Assembly (NCBI GenBank): GCA_046318675.1
Contig: JBKCUA010000025.1
Location: forward strand, 1-7,717
Direction: 5' to 3'
Length of the DNA stretch: 7,717 nucleotides
Source of the DNA: JBKCUA01 sp046318675
GTDB lineage: Bacteria; Pseudomonadota; Alphaproteobacteria; JAJTHO01
Shown here: positions 6,247 to 7,717 of the stretch, piece by piece
Layout of the letters: every line of letters begins with the position of its first letter
Numbering within the stretch: position 1 is the stretch's first letter
The notes under the pieces: generated by a model
What the model saw: only the letters and a program-made list of their open reading frames with translations
Databases searched by the model: none
What the model was told of the DNA's origin: nothing
Position numbers and translations under genes: made by a program

Positions 6247-7479
6247 ATGCCCATGCGTCGTTCTGCCTTGTTAGGTATTGTGATAAGTGCTGCTTTTAGT
6301 GCCACTGCCGCTGCAGATACCAGCACCACCAACCGCTATCTGCAAACCAACTTTGTTGCCAACACCGCCAAGTATAAAGCCGCCACGATTGATCCAGCCC
6401 TTATCAACGCCTGGGCTATTGCCATTCGCCCCGCAGGAGCCGGCGGGCATTTCTGGGTCACAGGCAAGAACATCAGTTTCCAATATGTGGGGGATGTCCA
6501 GCAATCCCCGAACCCTACCTTGCGCCGCCTGCATACCGATCATCTTGCGCATATTACCCTGCCCGTGGGTGGTGATGAAAATTTCGCCACCGGGGTGGTG
6601 TTTAGCGGCAGCAATGAGCACTTTAGCATCACCCAAGAGGTCAAGGGCGCCGACCCCATTACCGCCCCCGCTAAATTCCTATTTGCCTCAGATGGCGGGA
6701 TTATTTCCGCATGGACGGAGCGTAAAAAGGCCGATGACTCCCTCGACCAACCGGACAAGGCCATCACCGTTATTGATCGCTCCAAGGACGGCACGCAGTT
6801 TTTCGGCCTGGCTATCAGCCATGATTACAGCACCCTGTACGCTGCTGACTTTGGCGCACAACCAACAATTCATGCCTTTGACGGCAAATTTCAACCCAAA
6901 ACCATCGCGTTCGATACCCCTTTTGATACCAACAAGAACGGTCAAGTTGACCCCGGTGAATACGCGCCATTTAATATACAGGCTCTGAAAACGCCCGCTG
7001 GGGATAATCATCTTTTTATCACTTACGCCAAAACACAAGCCTGCCCCAAGGAAGAAATCCGCAAGGGCACCTGCACCACAGGGACGTTGTTTGTTGGTGA
7101 AGAAGACACCAGCAAGCCGGGGCTTGGGCGGCTTGCTGAATTCACCGAAGCGGGCAAACTCGTCTCAGTCTGGAACGATGGCGGCAAGCTCAGTGCGCCA
7201 TGGGGCGTAGTCTACGCGCCGGAAGATTTTGGCGTTCTGTCCGGCACCCTGCTGGTTGCCAATTTTGGCGATGGCAGCATCGCGGCCTATAATCCAACCA
7301 CCAGAAAATTCGTTGATTTCCTCCGCGATACAAAAGGCAAACCCGTGAAAATTGACAAAATCTGGGGTCTTTTGTTCGGTAATGGTGAAAGTTTGGGCGA
7401 TAAAAACGCCCTGTATTTTGCCGCCGGCCCTAATGATGAGAAAGATGGCCTGTTCGGCAGCCTGCGGGCTATAAAATAA
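6247..7479 (+). CDS. Exported TIGR03118-family protein, beta-propeller-like, function unknown
   Basis: A 410-aa protein with a clear signal peptide: MPMRRS, a hydrophobic core LLGIVISAAFSATA, and probable cleavage after AAA at 21-23. It is therefore periplasmic or secreted. The family match rests on the conserved C-terminal run: APWGVVYAPEDFGVLSGTLL (317-336), VANFGDGSIAAYNP (337-350), KIWGLLFGNG (371-380) and FAAGPNDEKDGLFG (391-404). The N-terminal 'INAWAIAIRP...FWVTG' unit is also family-like. Repeated blade-like units (W/G-x-x-hydrophobic ... D-G-x-I-x-A) suggest an NHL-type propeller. Residues 227-238 form an EF-hand-type loop, and Cys266 and Cys276 could make a disulfide. No C-terminal sorting tail is present. 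The ATG at 6247 was chosen because AAGAGAG lies about 5 nt upstream and it begins the signal peptide; longer in-frame starts would run back into the tRNA. The biochemical role is not known. Confidence 0.85.
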   Translation: MPMRRSALLGIVISAAFSATAAADTSTTNRYLQTNFVANTAKYKAATIDPALINAWAIAIRPAGAGGHFWVTGKNISFQYVGDVQQSPNPTLRRLHTDHLAHITLPVGGDENFATGVVFSGSNEHFSITQEVKGADPITAPAKFLFASDGGIISAWTERKKADDSLDQPDKAITVIDRSKDGTQFFGLAISHDYSTLYAADFGAQPTIHAFDGKFQPKTIAFDTPFDTNKNGQVDPGEYAPFNIQALKTPAGDNHLFITYAKTQACPKEEIRKGTCTTGTLFVGEEDTSKPGLGRLAEFTEAGKLVSVWNDGGKLSAPWGVVYAPEDFGVLSGTLLVANFGDGSIAAYNPTTRKFVDFLRDTKGKPVKIDKIWGLLFGNGESLGDKNALYFAAGPNDEKDGLFGSLRAIK

Positions 7480-7509
7480 TTTTATTAAAATCCAATATAT
7501 CAGGCCAAG

Positions 7510-7541
7510 CCTTCCCCGCCGCATAAGAAGCGGGGGGAAGG
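7510..7541. other. G/C-rich stem-loop downstream of the TIGR03118-family gene
   Basis: CCTTCCCCGC (7510-7519) pairs with 7530-7541 through ten base pairs with a two-G bulge and a 10-nt loop. It begins 30 nt after the stop codon. No T-run follows on either strand, so it is not a standard intrinsic terminator. It may protect the mRNA 3' end or pause polymerase. Confidence 0.45.
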
Positions 7542-7645
7542 GGGGATAAGTGCCCGCGATCAGCGATGGATCGGGACTCCCGTTGTTTTGATTGAACCTG
7601 CTTTCCTGATTGGTGGAAGCTCTTTTACTGCCTGCAATCACAAGG

Positions 7646-7670
7646 GGGAGAGATTTTCCTTCTCTCTCCC
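7646..7670. other. Small stem-loop in the 3' intergenic region
   Basis: GGGAGAGA (7646-7653) and TCTCTCCC (7663-7670) form a perfect 8-bp stem with a 9-nt pyrimidine-rich loop. No T-run follows directly. The surrounding 7480-7717 contains no gene that I can support on either strand. Confidence 0.4.
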
Positions 7671-7690
7671 GAATCTTGCGTCGTACTTTC

Positions 7691-7717
7691 AAAAAACGCC
7701 TTCCGGGAAGGTCTTTT
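7691..7717. terminator. Bidirectional terminator-like hairpin at the right edge
   Basis: The stem CCTTC/GAAGG (7699-7703 and 7707-7711) closes a three-base loop. AAAAAA (7691-7696) lies on the left and TCTTTT (7712-7717) on the right. On the plus strand it could end the TIGR03118-family transcript. On the minus strand the hairpin is followed by CG and six T, which would end a gene coming from beyond the right edge. The stem is only 5 bp (6 with a G-T pair), and the window cuts off whatever follows. Confidence 0.5.

Noticed and set aside
6287..6988. 233-codon open frame on the plus strand, one base out of phase with the TIGR03118-family gene
   Set aside because: Its translation is a low-complexity Pro/Ser/Leu/Thr-rich shadow of a gene that has a signal peptide and conserved motifs in the correct frame.
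7165..7692. 175-codon open frame on the minus strand
   Set aside because: It is largely antisense to the conserved C-terminus of the TIGR03118-family gene and to intergenic hairpins, and its translation shows no recognisable family.

Overview
The window looks like chromosome from an alphaproteobacterium. The evidence is the short ProS lacking the inserted editing domain, the tandem proS-lolC-lolD order, and the style of the tRNA-Arg(ACG) and of MaeB. The order within the class cannot be fixed from this sequence. Relics of mobile DNA in one intergenic gap show that small elements have been active here.

Layout, left to right. Bases 1-72 (+) are the last codons of a short-chain dehydrogenase/reductase (SDR) that enters from the left. 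Bases 73-436 hold no intact gene. They contain a 146-bp MITE-like palindrome (84-229), the decayed C-terminus of an IS30-type transposase (267-353, minus), and two overlapping stem-loops (373-412 and 411-433). The second stem-loop is a good terminator for the next gene. Bases 437-5928 are a compact minus-strand cluster transcribed proS > lolC > lolD > maeB, with overlaps of 14 and 8 nt and then a 15-nt gap, so it is very probably one operon. Upstream of it, on the same strand, lies tRNA-Arg(ACG) with an encoded CCA (6020-6096) and a recognisable promoter (6110-6137). A divergent plus-strand gene (6247-7479) encodes an exported TIGR03118-family beta-propeller-like protein. Its upstream region carries a Fur-box-like inverted repeat. 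Bases 7480-7717 are non-coding and structured, ending in a bidirectional terminator-like hairpin at the window edge.

How the genes relate: ProS charges tRNA-Pro, and LolC/LolD are the inner-membrane permease and ATPase that release outer-membrane lipoproteins. MaeB converts malate to pyruvate, making NADPH. These are housekeeping functions joined by an operon rather than by a pathway. The unusual point is maeB in the position after lolD, where dnaE sits in many alphaproteobacteria. The TIGR03118 protein is the only gene of unknown function. It has a textbook EF-hand-type loop inside the propeller and a possible iron-responsive operator. I see no defence system, CRISPR array, phage module or clearly new multi-gene system.
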